Source: Massilia sp. BJB1822 (GTDB lineage Bacteria; Pseudomonadota; Gammaproteobacteria; Burkholderiales; Burkholderiaceae_D). Taken from it: DNA of 64,000 nt. Below the pieces are notes generated by a model. The model saw only the letters and a program-made list of their open reading frames with translations, had not been told where the DNA came from and ran no database searches. Position 1 is the first letter of the stretch. Each line of letters begins with the position of its first letter. Where the stretch lies: NCBI RefSeq assembly GCF_013369485.1, contig NZ_JABWEB010000005.1, positions 186,001-250,000 on the forward strand, given 5' to 3'. Of the stretch, positions 56,792-64,000 are shown in pieces. The translations under genes were made by a program, and so were the position numbers.

Positions 56792-56867
56792 TCCCTGATA
56801 GCTCAGTCGGTAGAGCGACGGACTGTTAATCCGCAGGTCCCTGGTTCGAGTCCAGGTCGGGGAGCCA
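56792..56867 (+). tRNA. tRNA-Asn(GTT), copy 2
   Basis: This 76-base gene is identical to the copy at 37553-37628, with anticodon GTT at 56825-56827 and an encoded CCA. Flanking sequences differ except for a short GAATA after the CCA. Confidence 0.98.
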
Positions 56868-56875
56868 GAATATAG

Positions 56876-56909
56876 AAAAAGGCCCCGCGAGTAATCGCGG
56901 GGCCTTTTT
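56876..56909 (+). terminator. Terminator after tRNA-Asn copy 2
   Basis: AAAAAGGCCCCGCGA and TCGCGGGGCCTTTTT form a perfect 15-pair stem with loop GTAA. The T-run makes it a strong terminator. Confidence 0.95.
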
Positions 56910-57004
56910 CATTTGTGCCGCTGCCAGGCCATTATCTTTTCATTTAATAAAAGTTAAATGAAGTACAATTTCCTTTTGAAATTTCAATGTTCGGAAAGCA
57001 GACA

Positions 57005-59275
57005 ATGAAAAGACTGATCGCAAGCTTGGTAGTCGGCGTTCTCGCCAGTGGATGTGGTGGCGGCGGTGGTGGAAGTGGCGGAGGCGGTACTTCCACGGGG
57101 CCGGTAGTGACCCCGCCCCCTGTGAATAGCCCCAACCTGACGCTGTCGCCAGCCAGGGTGGACCTGAGCCTTAGCGAAGGTAAGACCGGTACGTTTACCA
57201 TCAAAGCCACGGCCAACAAGGATTTTCCAGGTACGTCCAATATCGGAATCATCGATACGCGCGGGGTAATCAACCCTAATGCGCGCGTCTATGCGCTTGA
57301 CCTGTATAACTACCAGGCCGAGTTGACAACCGCGCAAAACCTGGCGCCCGGCATCTACGATGGCGTGATCGAAATCCGCGTGTGCAAGGACAACCCTGTG
57401 AGCTGTGCGCAGCCGCACGAGGGTTCGCCGTGGAAGCTGCCGTATCATTTCGAAGTCAAGGCCGACCTGAAAGTGGGCAGCAGCGCGCCGATGAGCGCTG
57501 CCGTTGCTGAAGCGAGCAGCCATGATTTTCCGTTGGTGCCGATCACCTTGGCCAGCGGGCAAGCAGCGCTAGACTACGAGGTGGTCTACAGCCAGGGTGC
57601 GGGCTGGCTGAGTGCTCTCGCCGTCAACGGCCAACTGAAAGTGACGGCAAGCTCCAACGGCTTGGCGCCGGGATCGTATGCCGCCACCTTGAAATTGCGC
57701 GGACTGAGCGCGTCGAATACGGTGGTTGGCATCCCGGTCTCCATTACTGTCGGTGCCGGTTTTTCCGTGCCCGCCCAGCTGGCATTGCAGATCGATGGTA
57801 ATACACCCGATACCGCCGCCGGACAATCCATCACCGCAACCATCGCCGCAGTAAGGGCGACGAAGTGGAGCGTCAGTTCGAATCAGCCGTGGCTCACGGT
57901 TGATACGGTCAATGGCGAAACCGGTAGTGCCGGTAATCTGCGCATCCATATCGAACCCGCCCAGGTCCATGCGCTGGGCAATGACCGCACCGTTAGTGCC
58001 ACCTTGACCGTAAACGACCTGTCCAACGCGTACCGGGCAGCCACGATTCCCGTCAATGTGACACTCAAGCTGCCGGAATTGAGCGGCACGGCGCCATTCC
58101 ATCTCTTCTCTGGCAATGCAGAGACCGTGACGGTGTATGGCAAGAACCTGGACCGCTTGCCGCTGGCTTCATTGCGTTTTGGCGGTCAGGCTGCGGCGAA
58201 TCCCACGCTTATCAATGCGGGCGCCATCAGCTTTAAGGCGCCGGCCATCGCCACGGCGGGCAAGTACAGCTTTAGTGCCGCGCGCGTAGCGGCGCCGCTT
58301 GCGATGCCGGTCGTCGATCCTGGCGGTGATCACGTGGCGGCCTTCTTGCCGGTGGCCAGCAGCAACGAGCTAGACCAGACGCGCCGCATGGTATTCGATG
58401 ATGCCCGCGATGACTTGTATGTCTCGAACCACAACGGCGTCGCCAAATATCATTACCAAAGCGGCGCATGGACTCGCAGCTGGTTGAATATTCCCGATGC
58501 GGTATATGCGATTGCGCTCAGCCCAGACCGTACCACCCTGGTGGCAGCGGCGCGCAACTCGCTGCACCTGATCGATGTGGCCAGTTTCACCGTGACGTTC
58601 AGTCAGCAGTTCAGCTACCCCGACGCTTGGCCTCTCGATGCAGGCACGGGGACGATTGCGTTTGCGCCGGGTGGCAACCTGTTCATGAAAAACAGTATGC
58701 TTGCTTTCGATCTGAAGACGCGCAAGTTCGTCGCCACGGCACAAGCTTTCATGGGCGGTACGCTGTCGGCCAACTCTTTTGGCAACTTGCTGCATGCTAA
58801 TAGCAACCCGGACTCTTCAACTGCTAATCATGACTGGATCCGCCTGCGTGCTGGCGAGCAGGTGTTCAGCCCGATCAAGCCCGGTTTTGAGTGTAATACC
58901 TATGTGGTATCGACCAGCCGCTATGGCGAAGTGAGTTCGTGCGATCACCGCTTCTACTCTGCGACGGGTGGTCAGATTGGTCTCGTTCCGTATGATGACA
59001 ATGGCGGTTGGGGCTTCAGCGTGATTTCCCCGGATGGCCGCTATGCCTATACAATCCTGCCGCGCGGCCAACGCATAGTCCAGTATGGGTTGGAGGGCGG
59101 GCTGCGCAAGCTAGGCTTCTACACCCATCCTAAGCTTTATAATACTAACTGGGACTACGGGCTGTATGGCAGTATCAACGACGCGCTCATCTCACAGAAT
59201 GGCCGCACCTTGTTCGTTGCAATGCCGGGTGGCCTGCACATAATTCCTGTAAGTGCGATGACGCCGGTGCAGTAA
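57005..59275 (+). CDS. Large beta-rich lipoprotein, Ig/BACON-like repeats plus propeller-like domain
   Basis: The 756-residue protein has a lipobox VLASGC (C17) followed by a poly-Gly/Ser tether (GGGGGSGGGG), two or three Ig-like segments in residues about 40-370 with the BACON-type pattern (GAGWLSALAVNGQLKVTAS and WSVSSNQPWLTVDTVNG), an IPT/TIG-like segment near 380-430 (ETVTVYGKNLDRLPLASLRFGG), and a C-terminal half resembling a WD/YVTN-type propeller (LYVSNHNGVAKYHY, VYAIALSPDRTTLVAA, VISPDGRYAYTILPRG). Surface binding or adhesion is inferred; no catalytic motif was seen. ATG 57005 is preferred over 56987. Confidence 0.72.
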   Translation: MKRLIASLVVGVLASGCGGGGGGSGGGGTSTGPVVTPPPVNSPNLTLSPARVDLSLSEGKTGTFTIKATANKDFPGTSNIGIIDTRGVINPNARVYALDLYNYQAELTTAQNLAPGIYDGVIEIRVCKDNPVSCAQPHEGSPWKLPYHFEVKADLKVGSSAPMSAAVAEASSHDFPLVPITLASGQAALDYEVVYSQGAGWLSALAVNGQLKVTASSNGLAPGSYAATLKLRGLSASNTVVGIPVSITVGAGFSVPAQLALQIDGNTPDTAAGQSITATIAAVRATKWSVSSNQPWLTVDTVNGETGSAGNLRIHIEPAQVHALGNDRTVSATLTVNDLSNAYRAATIPVNVTLKLPELSGTAPFHLFSGNAETVTVYGKNLDRLPLASLRFGGQAAANPTLINAGAISFKAPAIATAGKYSFSAARVAAPLAMPVVDPGGDHVAAFLPVASSNELDQTRRMVFDDARDDLYVSNHNGVAKYHYQSGAWTRSWLNIPDAVYAIALSPDRTTLVAAARNSLHLIDVASFTVTFSQQFSYPDAWPLDAGTGTIAFAPGGNLFMKNSMLAFDLKTRKFVATAQAFMGGTLSANSFGNLLHANSNPDSSTANHDWIRLRAGEQVFSPIKPGFECNTYVVSTSRYGEVSSCDHRFYSATGGQIGLVPYDDNGGWGFSVISPDGRYAYTILPRGQRIVQYGLEGGLRKLGFYTHPKLYNTNWDYGLYGSINDALISQNGRTLFVAMPGGLHIIPVSAMTPVQ

Positions 59276-59297
59276 GCTTTGGGAAGTGGAATACCGA

Positions 59298-59324
59298 AAG
59301 TCCAACCTCAGGGTTGGGCTTTTT
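59298..59324 (+). terminator. Terminator after the beta-rich lipoprotein gene
   Basis: AAGTCCAACC (59298-59307) and GGTTGGGCTT (59312-59321) pair with one wobble around TCAG, followed by TTT. The GTTGGGCTTTTTGCATT stretch is shared with the terminator of tRNA-Asn copy 1. Confidence 0.85.
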
Positions 59325-59350
59325 GCATTATGGATTTTGAAAGGATTTGC

Positions 59351-59551
59351 ATGGCGAAGAAAAAGGAAGAACTCGATCCGGAAACCCTGGAACTGATCCA
59401 GTGGTGCATCGAGGTAGAAGGCTGGCTGGTCAAGGGCGGCGCGACGGTGGAGCAGGCGCAGGATCATATTGAAGAGCAGATCGAATGGTTCACCGACCTG
59501 TTTTACGACGGCTTGACGCCGGAAGAGGCGGCGAAGGAAGCCTTGGCCTGA
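59351..59551 (+). CDS. Small acidic protein of unknown function
   Basis: The 66-residue product starts MAKKKEELDPETLELIQWC and is mostly helical and acidic: EVEGWLVKGGATVEQAQDHI, then FTDLFYDGLTPEEAAKEALA. No signal or membrane segment. AAAGGA-like sequence lies 10 bases upstream. Family not recognised. It ends eight bases before the convergent coiled-coil protein gene. Confidence 0.65.
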   Translation: MAKKKEELDPETLELIQWCIEVEGWLVKGGATVEQAQDHIEEQIEWFTDLFYDGLTPEEAAKEALA

Positions 59552-59558
59552 TCTGGCT

Positions 59559-59954
59559 TTACAAGTACTGGTGCGCCGCCAGGGCGATCAAGCCGCCCAT
59601 GGTGGTGAGCTGCATGCCAACGATCCATTTGATGAAATAATCCAGCTTGGCCTCAAGCCGATCAATCTTAGCCTCAAGCCGGTCAATGCGTACAGTAGTC
59701 TGCTCGTCGGCGCTCTTGAATTCCAGCTTGATTTTCTCGTAGAGCTGTTGCTGAGATTCCTGAAATTCGAGCCTCAGCTTGTCTGCAGTATGCGCAATCT
59801 CCGCGCGCAGGGATTCGAAGCCGCAATCCATGTGCTGCCTTAGCAGGGCTATGTCGTGATGCAGGTCTACCACGGCTTTTTCCAGCGCAGTAATGCGCAC
59901 CTCGTGATTTTCATACTGTGAAGTGAGACCGGTTTCATTTGATGGAAGGTCCAT
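59559..59954 (-). CDS. Coiled-coil protein with C-terminal membrane segment
   Basis: The 131-residue protein is predicted to be a long coiled coil (HEVRITALEKAVVDLHHDI; RIDRLEAKIDRLEAKLDYF with heptad spacing) that ends in one membrane segment, KWIVGMQLTTMGGLIALAAH. This is the layout of tail-anchored coiled-coil proteins such as DUF1640/CCDC90-like ones and of some phage-derived proteins. Function unknown. Confidence 0.7.
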   Translation of the reverse strand: MDLPSNETGLTSQYENHEVRITALEKAVVDLHHDIALLRQHMDCGFESLRAEIAHTADKLRLEFQESQQQLYEKIKLEFKSADEQTTVRIDRLEAKIDRLEAKLDYFIKWIVGMQLTTMGGLIALAAHQYL

Positions 59955-60015
59955 GGCGCCAGTTCCCTATCTAGATTTATCCATTAACGGCCGCTTGGCA
60001 AGCTCAGCCTTGAAT

Positions 60016-60042
60016 GCTCAGGGCGAGAATGTCGCCCTGAGC
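60016..60042. terminator. Hairpin between the vWA and coiled-coil protein genes
   Basis: GCTCAGGGCGA and TCGCCCTGAGC form a perfect 11-pair stem with a GAATG loop. It lies 17 bases after the vWA gene stop (minus strand) and may end that transcript, although no strong T-run follows. Confidence 0.6.
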
Positions 60043-60058
60043 TATTGCTAAGCCTGCT

Positions 60059-61780
60059 TCAGCCAGCGCCGCCCGCCGGTTTCGCCGGTTTGTGGCCATG
60101 GATCTGCTTCACCTCGATGGCTTTATCGGTGGTGTACAGCGCCGTCACGCTGACTTCGCCCGGCGCGCTGATTTCGAGAATGCCGATGCTGAGCGCATCG
60201 ACGGCGGAGCCGAACAGCAGCTCGGTGATGCGGCAGCAATCGTCCATCGTCGCCGAGTGCTGCGGCAGCACGACAGTGTCCTCGGCGCGCGGCAGGCCCA
60301 CCTTCGGCTCGCGCCCCAGCGGTGCGCCCGCCAGCACCACGGGGATGAAGCGTTTGCGCAGGGTCATCGGCGCATCCGTGTGGTTGTGGATGGTGATCTG
60401 CGTTGCGTAGTGGCCGGGGCGTACCGGCGTGCAGCAGCATTCCGGATGCTTGTGCTGCGTGCCGCAGACGAATTTGACGGAGTACACCGTCAGCTTCGGC
60501 CGGCAGGGCGGCACGGTGATCTTCACGGTTTTGGCGGCGGCGACGGCGCCGTCCGCCACCACGTCCAGCGTGCCGTTGACGATCTTCTCTTCCTCCGCGC
60601 AGGTAATGCCGTGGAACTTCACCCTGAATTCCAGCACATGTTCGCGCTCTCCAGCCAGCGGTCCATAGCCGCCTGCCGGATCGATCGAGACGACGAAGGG
60701 CGCGATGCTGGCGCTGGGCACCAGCTTCAGATTGGCGATGGAGGATACGGCACCCGTCACCATATCGATGATGGTTTTGACGATGGTATCGGGCTTGATG
60801 CCGCTGACGAAGGCGCCGCCGGTGGCTGCCGCAACGCGCGTTCCCTGGCCGGCCGAGCCGCCAGGCGCGCCGCAGGGGCCGGAGTAATCGCTGGACAGTG
60901 CGACGGGATCGTCGTCCAGTCCCGGCGTTGCGGTGGAAATCGCCAGCACAGCGATTCCCTGTCCGCTCAGCGCGGCGGTGGCGCTGGCCTCGGTGATGGC
61001 GCTGGCCAGGCCCGAGATCGCGGTGCAGATCGGATCATGACCCGGCGCATCGCCAATCCAGACGATGATGCGCTTGGCCCCGTTGCGCCAGCCTATGCTG
61101 CCGCCCGGCGCCTGCGCCAACTGTTCCAGCGCGAGGAACTGGCCTTCGGCCGTATCGCCGCCGCCGCTGGCCGACCATGCGCCGATTGCTGCCGTGACGG
61201 CGGGCGCCGCATTGGTAGGATTGAGCTGATGGCTGAAAGGCGAGGGCGCCTTGGGTGGAAAGTCGCGGTAATTGCCGACGCCGAACATCAGGTCCATGCC
61301 CAAGCCGCTCAACGCGGTCAGCACATTATTGGCGCCGGCCTGCACGGCGGCCAGCACTGGCCCCATGGAGCCGGTGGTGTCGGCCAGGAAGTAGATGTCG
61401 GCTTTCGCCACGCCGGCGTTTTTCGGGACGGTGACGGTGATGGTTTCGTCCAGCGTGTCGTCCGGGTTCAGCGTCAGCACATTGCTGTCCGGGTGAATCG
61501 TGATCATTCCCAAGGCTGCAGCGTCGATCTCCACGCGGCGCGTGGCGATGTTCATTGGCTCCAGCGCGGGATGGCGTTCGCGCTCATTGCCATCCTCCGC
61601 CAACAGGATGCGCCAGGATGGGCCGTTCGGGTCGTCCGGCTTGACGGCCGTGAAATCGTGCAGGGTCGCGCCGCTATCGGGGTCGCTGATTTCGGCGGAG
61701 TGGGTGATCTGCATGCGGGATACTCCATGCTTTTTTTGCATCAGGGAGAGGGCGCGCTGCGCCAGGGCGGTCGATTTCAT
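60059..61780 (-). CDS. Cytoplasmic von Willebrand factor A domain protein with Cys/His cluster
   Basis: The 573-residue protein has no signal peptide. Residues about 126-350 form a vWA fold: DIYFLADTTGSMG carries a MIDAS of the DxTxS form (D134, T136, S138), GVGNYRDFP is integrin-beta-like, and SGGGDTAEGQFLALEQLA supplies further MIDAS residues. A C-terminal beta region contains CGTQHKHPECCCTP and later DDCCRITEL, cysteine-rich motifs that could bind metal. ATG 61780 with AGG upstream is preferred; a GTG at 61789 adds three residues. Function unknown. Confidence 0.72.
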   Translation of the reverse strand: MKSTALAQRALSLMQKKHGVSRMQITHSAEISDPDSGATLHDFTAVKPDDPNGPSWRILLAEDGNERERHPALEPMNIATRRVEIDAAALGMITIHPDSNVLTLNPDDTLDETITVTVPKNAGVAKADIYFLADTTGSMGPVLAAVQAGANNVLTALSGLGMDLMFGVGNYRDFPPKAPSPFSHQLNPTNAAPAVTAAIGAWSASGGGDTAEGQFLALEQLAQAPGGSIGWRNGAKRIIVWIGDAPGHDPICTAISGLASAITEASATAALSGQGIAVLAISTATPGLDDDPVALSSDYSGPCGAPGGSAGQGTRVAAATGGAFVSGIKPDTIVKTIIDMVTGAVSSIANLKLVPSASIAPFVVSIDPAGGYGPLAGEREHVLEFRVKFHGITCAEEEKIVNGTLDVVADGAVAAAKTVKITVPPCRPKLTVYSVKFVCGTQHKHPECCCTPVRPGHYATQITIHNHTDAPMTLRKRFIPVVLAGAPLGREPKVGLPRAEDTVVLPQHSATMDDCCRITELLFGSAVDALSIGILEISAPGEVSVTALYTTDKAIEVKQIHGHKPAKPAGGAG

Positions 61781-61940
61781 TTCGGGCACCTTGAGAATGA
61801 AAAAAGGGGACTTTCATCATAGGACTGCCCTTTTTTGCCCCGGCTGCGCTAGATCAAAAGCAGCTTTGCCTGGACTCCTTGCGCATGTTTTTTTGCTATT
61901 GCTTTGCGCTGCGTCAGGTCGTGAAGCCTTGAAAATAGTG

Positions 61941-61969
61941 TTGTTGGCCCGGCTTGGCACGTATATAAT
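61941..61969 (+). promoter_or_regulatory. Preserved promoter of the tRNA-Asn pseudogene
   Basis: TTGTTG (61941-61946) and TATAAT (61964-61969) are 17 bases apart. The -10 and discriminator (TATATAATGCGGCC) match those of tRNA-Asn copy 2. Confidence 0.65.
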
Positions 61970-61982
61970 GCGGCCGACTTTT

Positions 61983-62054
61983 TCCCTGACGGCCCAGCCG
62001 GTAGAGCGATGGAGCGCGTTTGCGTTCTTGCTTCGAGTCGTGGTCGGGGAGCCA
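61983..62054 (+). pseudogene. Degenerate tRNA-Asn
   Basis: The 72-base element aligns with the two intact tRNA-Asn genes. The acceptor arms TCCCTGA/TCGGGGA, the D-arm GGTAGAGCGA and the terminal GCCA are kept, but the middle is about four bases shorter: the GTT anticodon stem is replaced by TGGAGCGCGTTTGCG, and the T-stem (CTTGC/CGTGG) no longer pairs. It cannot form a normal tRNA. Transcription signals on both sides remain. It could be a relic of duplication or of an integration event. Confidence 0.82.
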
Positions 62055-62066
62055 GAATATTTTTGG

Positions 62067-62099
62067 GGGCTGCGTTGATCAACGCAGCCCTTTGTTTTT
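62067..62099 (+). terminator. Terminator after the tRNA-Asn pseudogene
   Basis: GGGCTGCGTTGA (62067-62078) is followed at once by its complement TCAACGCAGCCC, then TTTGTTTTTC. As RNA it forms a stem of ten or so pairs closed by a four-base loop. The remainder up to 62218 contains no gene; AAGGAAAG precedes the next start. Confidence 0.85.
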
Positions 62100-62218
62100 C
62101 GGCGCAAGAAGAAAAAGAAAACACCGAGTCCCCCGCGCATCGAGGATGCTGCCGTGATGAGGACAGGAGACAGCCGTTGTATACCTTCGCAGAATTTATT
62201 TCAAACTAAGGAAAGCAA

Positions 62219-64000
62219 ATGATGAAACTGTCCAAGATGCACAAGCGTCTGCTGGCTGTAGGCGCTTTGGTGCCGATGGCCGCAATGGCGCAGGAAGCCG
62301 CCCAGCCAGCCAAAGGCCAGCTGGAAACGGTGACCGTGACCGCCCAGCGCCGCGCCGAGAATATCCGCGATGTGCCGGTCTCGGTCTCGATGCTGAAAGA
62401 CGAGAAGCTCGACGTGATCGTCTCCAGCGGCCAGGATATCCGGGTACTCGCAGGCAAAACCCCCAGCCTGAACGTTGAATCCTCCAACGGCCGTACCTTC
62501 CCCCGCTTCTACATTCGTGGCTATGGCAACACCGACTTCAGCGTGTTCGCTTCCCAGCCAGTTTCCCTGATTTATGACGACGTCGTGCAAGAGAACCCGA
62601 TTCTGAAGGGCTTCCCTATGTTCGACATGGCCGGCGTTGAAGTGCTGCGCGGCCCGCAGGGCACCCTGTTCGGCCGCAACACCCCGGCCGGCGTGGTCAA
62701 ATTCGAATCGGCCAAGCCGCACCTGAAAGGCATCGACGGCTACTACAACGTCTCCTACGCCACCCACGCCACCACCAATGTGGAAGGCGCGGTCAACGTG
62801 CCGCTGTCGAAGGAATGGGCGATGCGCGTTTCCACCCTGCGCCAGCACCGCGACGGCTATGTGGACAACACCTTCACCGGCAAAAAGGACGAGCTGGAAG
62901 GCTATAACGAGCACGCCGAGCGCGTACAGTTCCTGTACCAGCCGGGCGGCTCCTTCAACGCCCTGTTCAATTTGCACCAGCGCAGCACCGGCGGCAGCGC
63001 GCGCCTGTTCCGCGCCAACATGATCAAGAAGGGCACCAATGAAGTCGTGGACGGCTTCAACCCCAACGAGATCCACACCAATGGCCAGAACTTCCAGAAC
63101 CTGAACACCAAGGGCGCGAACGTGCGTCTGAGCTGGGATCTGGGTCCGGTCAAGCTGTTCTCGATCACCGGCTATGAAACCGTGGGCAACTACGTGAGCC
63201 GCGGCGACATCGACGGCGGCACGCCAACCGGCACCGGCTTCATTCCTTTCCAGGTTGAGACCGCGGGCGGCATCAGCGATATGAAGCAGTACAGCCAGGA
63301 ATTCCGCGTCGAATCGAAAAACGCAGGTCCGCTGAACTGGCAGACCGGCGTCTACTACTTCAACGAAGACGCCAGCGGCTTCACCAATAACTTCAACAGC
63401 GATACCGGCGTGCAGTTCTCGCACCTGTCGAGCCGCCAGAAGAACACCGCCTGGGCGGCCTTCGGTTCGCTGAACTATGCCTTCTCCGACGCTTTCACCG
63501 TGCGTGGCGGCCTGCGCTACACCAAGGACAAGAAAGACTTCAACACCATCAAGCGTGAAAATGTGGTGCAGATCGGTCCTGATTCCTTCGGCGAGAGCAA
63601 GAACAAGGCTAACTGGGATCTGAGCGCCAACTACACCGTGAACAAGGACGTGAGCGTGTACGCCCGCGTGGCAACCGGCTTCCGCGCGCCAAGTATCGCG
63701 GCCGCTTCCGCCAATGCGCCGATCACCGTGGCTGATGCTGAAACCATCACCTCGATCGAAGCCGGCGTGAAGGCTGACCTGTTCAACCGCCGCGCACGCA
63801 TTTCCATGAGCGTGTACGACTACGACGTGAAGAACCAGCAGCTGACCGTGGTTGGCGGCAACAGCAACGTGACCCGCCTGATCAACGCCGCCAAGACCAA
63901 GGGCCGTGGCGTGGAGATGGACTTCGAAGGCTTCATCACCAACGACTTCAAGGTGTCGACCAGCGCTTCGTACAACTACACCCAGCTGCGCGATCCTTCG
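62219..64000 (+). CDS. TonB-dependent receptor, N-terminal part (3' end outside window)
   Basis: The frame is open from ATG 62219 (or ATG 62222) to the window edge, 594 codons. A signal peptide ends PMAAMAQE, a TonB-box-like LETVTVTAQRRAEN follows, then a plug domain (DVPVSVSMLKDEKL, RFYIRGYGNTDF, GVEVLRGPQGTLFGRNTPAGVV) and many barrel strands. The plug resembles the group with IPVSVT(A)-type motifs found in Sphingomonas- and Oxalobacteraceae-type receptors for varied substrates; substrate unknown. AAGGAAAG lies six bases upstream of the start. The gene shows no link to the siderophore cluster. Confidence 0.92.
   Translation, partial: MMKLSKMHKRLLAVGALVPMAAMAQEAAQPAKGQLETVTVTAQRRAENIRDVPVSVSMLKDEKLDVIVSSGQDIRVLAGKTPSLNVESSNGRTFPRFYIRGYGNTDFSVFASQPVSLIYDDVVQENPILKGFPMFDMAGVEVLRGPQGTLFGRNTPAGVVKFESAKPHLKGIDGYYNVSYATHATTNVEGAVNVPLSKEWAMRVSTLRQHRDGYVDNTFTGKKDELEGYNEHAERVQFLYQPGGSFNALFNLHQRSTGGSARLFRANMIKKGTNEVVDGFNPNEIHTNGQNFQNLNTKGANVRLSWDLGPVKLFSITGYETVGNYVSRGDIDGGTPTGTGFIPFQVETAGGISDMKQYSQEFRVESKNAGPLNWQTGVYYFNEDASGFTNNFNSDTGVQFSHLSSRQKNTAWAAFGSLNYAFSDAFTVRGGLRYTKDKKDFNTIKRENVVQIGPDSFGESKNKANWDLSANYTVNKDVSVYARVATGFRAPSIAAASANAPITVADAETITSIEAGVKADLFNRRARISMSVYDYDVKNQQLTVVGGNSNVTRLINAAKTKGRGVEMDFEGFITNDFKVSTSASYNYTQLRDPS

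Noticed and set aside
60092..61822. 576-codon plus-strand frame opposite the vWA protein gene
   Set aside because: The minus-strand protein has a MIDAS motif and an ordered domain pattern, whereas the plus-strand product is Gly/Arg/Asp-rich noise.
61983..62054. Intact tRNA for another amino acid
   Set aside because: The anticodon and T stems do not pair and the element is about four bases short, so it is called a tRNA-Asn pseudogene.

Overview
This GC-rich window looks like a chromosomal segment from a betaproteobacterium of the Oxalobacteraceae (Massilia / Duganella / Janthinobacterium type). The evidence is the gene order surE-pcm-nlpD-rpoS-rlmD followed by ndk-rlmN-pilW-rodZ-ispG-hisS-yfgM-bamB-der-hfq-hflX-hflK-hflC-hisZ-purA, which is a Burkholderiales housekeeping backbone, together with the protein sequences themselves. 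Genus assignment is inference.

Region 1 (1-3128): the 3' end of a DinG/YoaA-type helicase, then a tight two-gene cassette of a stand-alone TIR-domain protein and a large protein with a degenerate ParA/MinD-like (SIMIBI) P-loop domain and C-terminal TPRs. This pair is the best candidate for an undescribed system, plausibly a split NLR-like TIR effector plus switch/sensor. Region 2 (3250-26004): core genes for protein repair and stationary phase (surE, pcm, nlpD, rpoS), rRNA methylation (rlmD, rlmN), nucleotide metabolism (ndk, purA, a phosphoribosyltransferase), isoprenoid synthesis (ispG), cell shape and envelope (rodZ, pilW, bamB), translation (hisS, der) and post-transcriptional/membrane quality control (hfq, hflX, hflKC). 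A REPIN-like inverted pair of repeats sits after rlmD.

Region 3 (26070-34018): a czcICBA heavy-metal efflux operon on the minus strand, a MarC-family membrane protein, and an SdpR/SdpI-like autorepressor-immunity pair. Region 4 (34064-43161): uvrB, an aspartate/aromatic aminotransferase, tRNA-Asn(GTT) copy 1, a small unknown protein, an OmpA-like barrel, a NarL-type two-component system cotranscribed with a MipA/OmpV-like protein, and two further proteins of weakly known function.

Region 5 (43229-53843): an iron-siderophore acquisition locus on the minus strand. It comprises a TonB-dependent receptor, a binding lipoprotein, an ATPase, two FecCD permeases and two exporter-fold ABC half-transporters of the YbtPQ/IrtAB kind, with Fur-box-like sites at both promoters and a divergent TetR regulator. 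No siderophore synthesis genes are present, so xenosiderophore use or synthesis elsewhere is inferred. Region 6 (53955-64000): a LytS/LytTR two-component system, a periplasmic helical-repeat protein, tRNA-Asn copy 2 (identical to copy 1), a large beta-rich lipoprotein, two small proteins, a cytoplasmic von Willebrand A protein, a decayed third tRNA-Asn that keeps its promoter and terminator, and the start of another TonB-dependent receptor that runs off the window.

The only stretch above 300 bases without a protein gene is 61781-62218, which holds the tRNA-Asn pseudogene with its promoter and terminator. No rRNA, CRISPR array, transposase, integrase or phage gene was seen.
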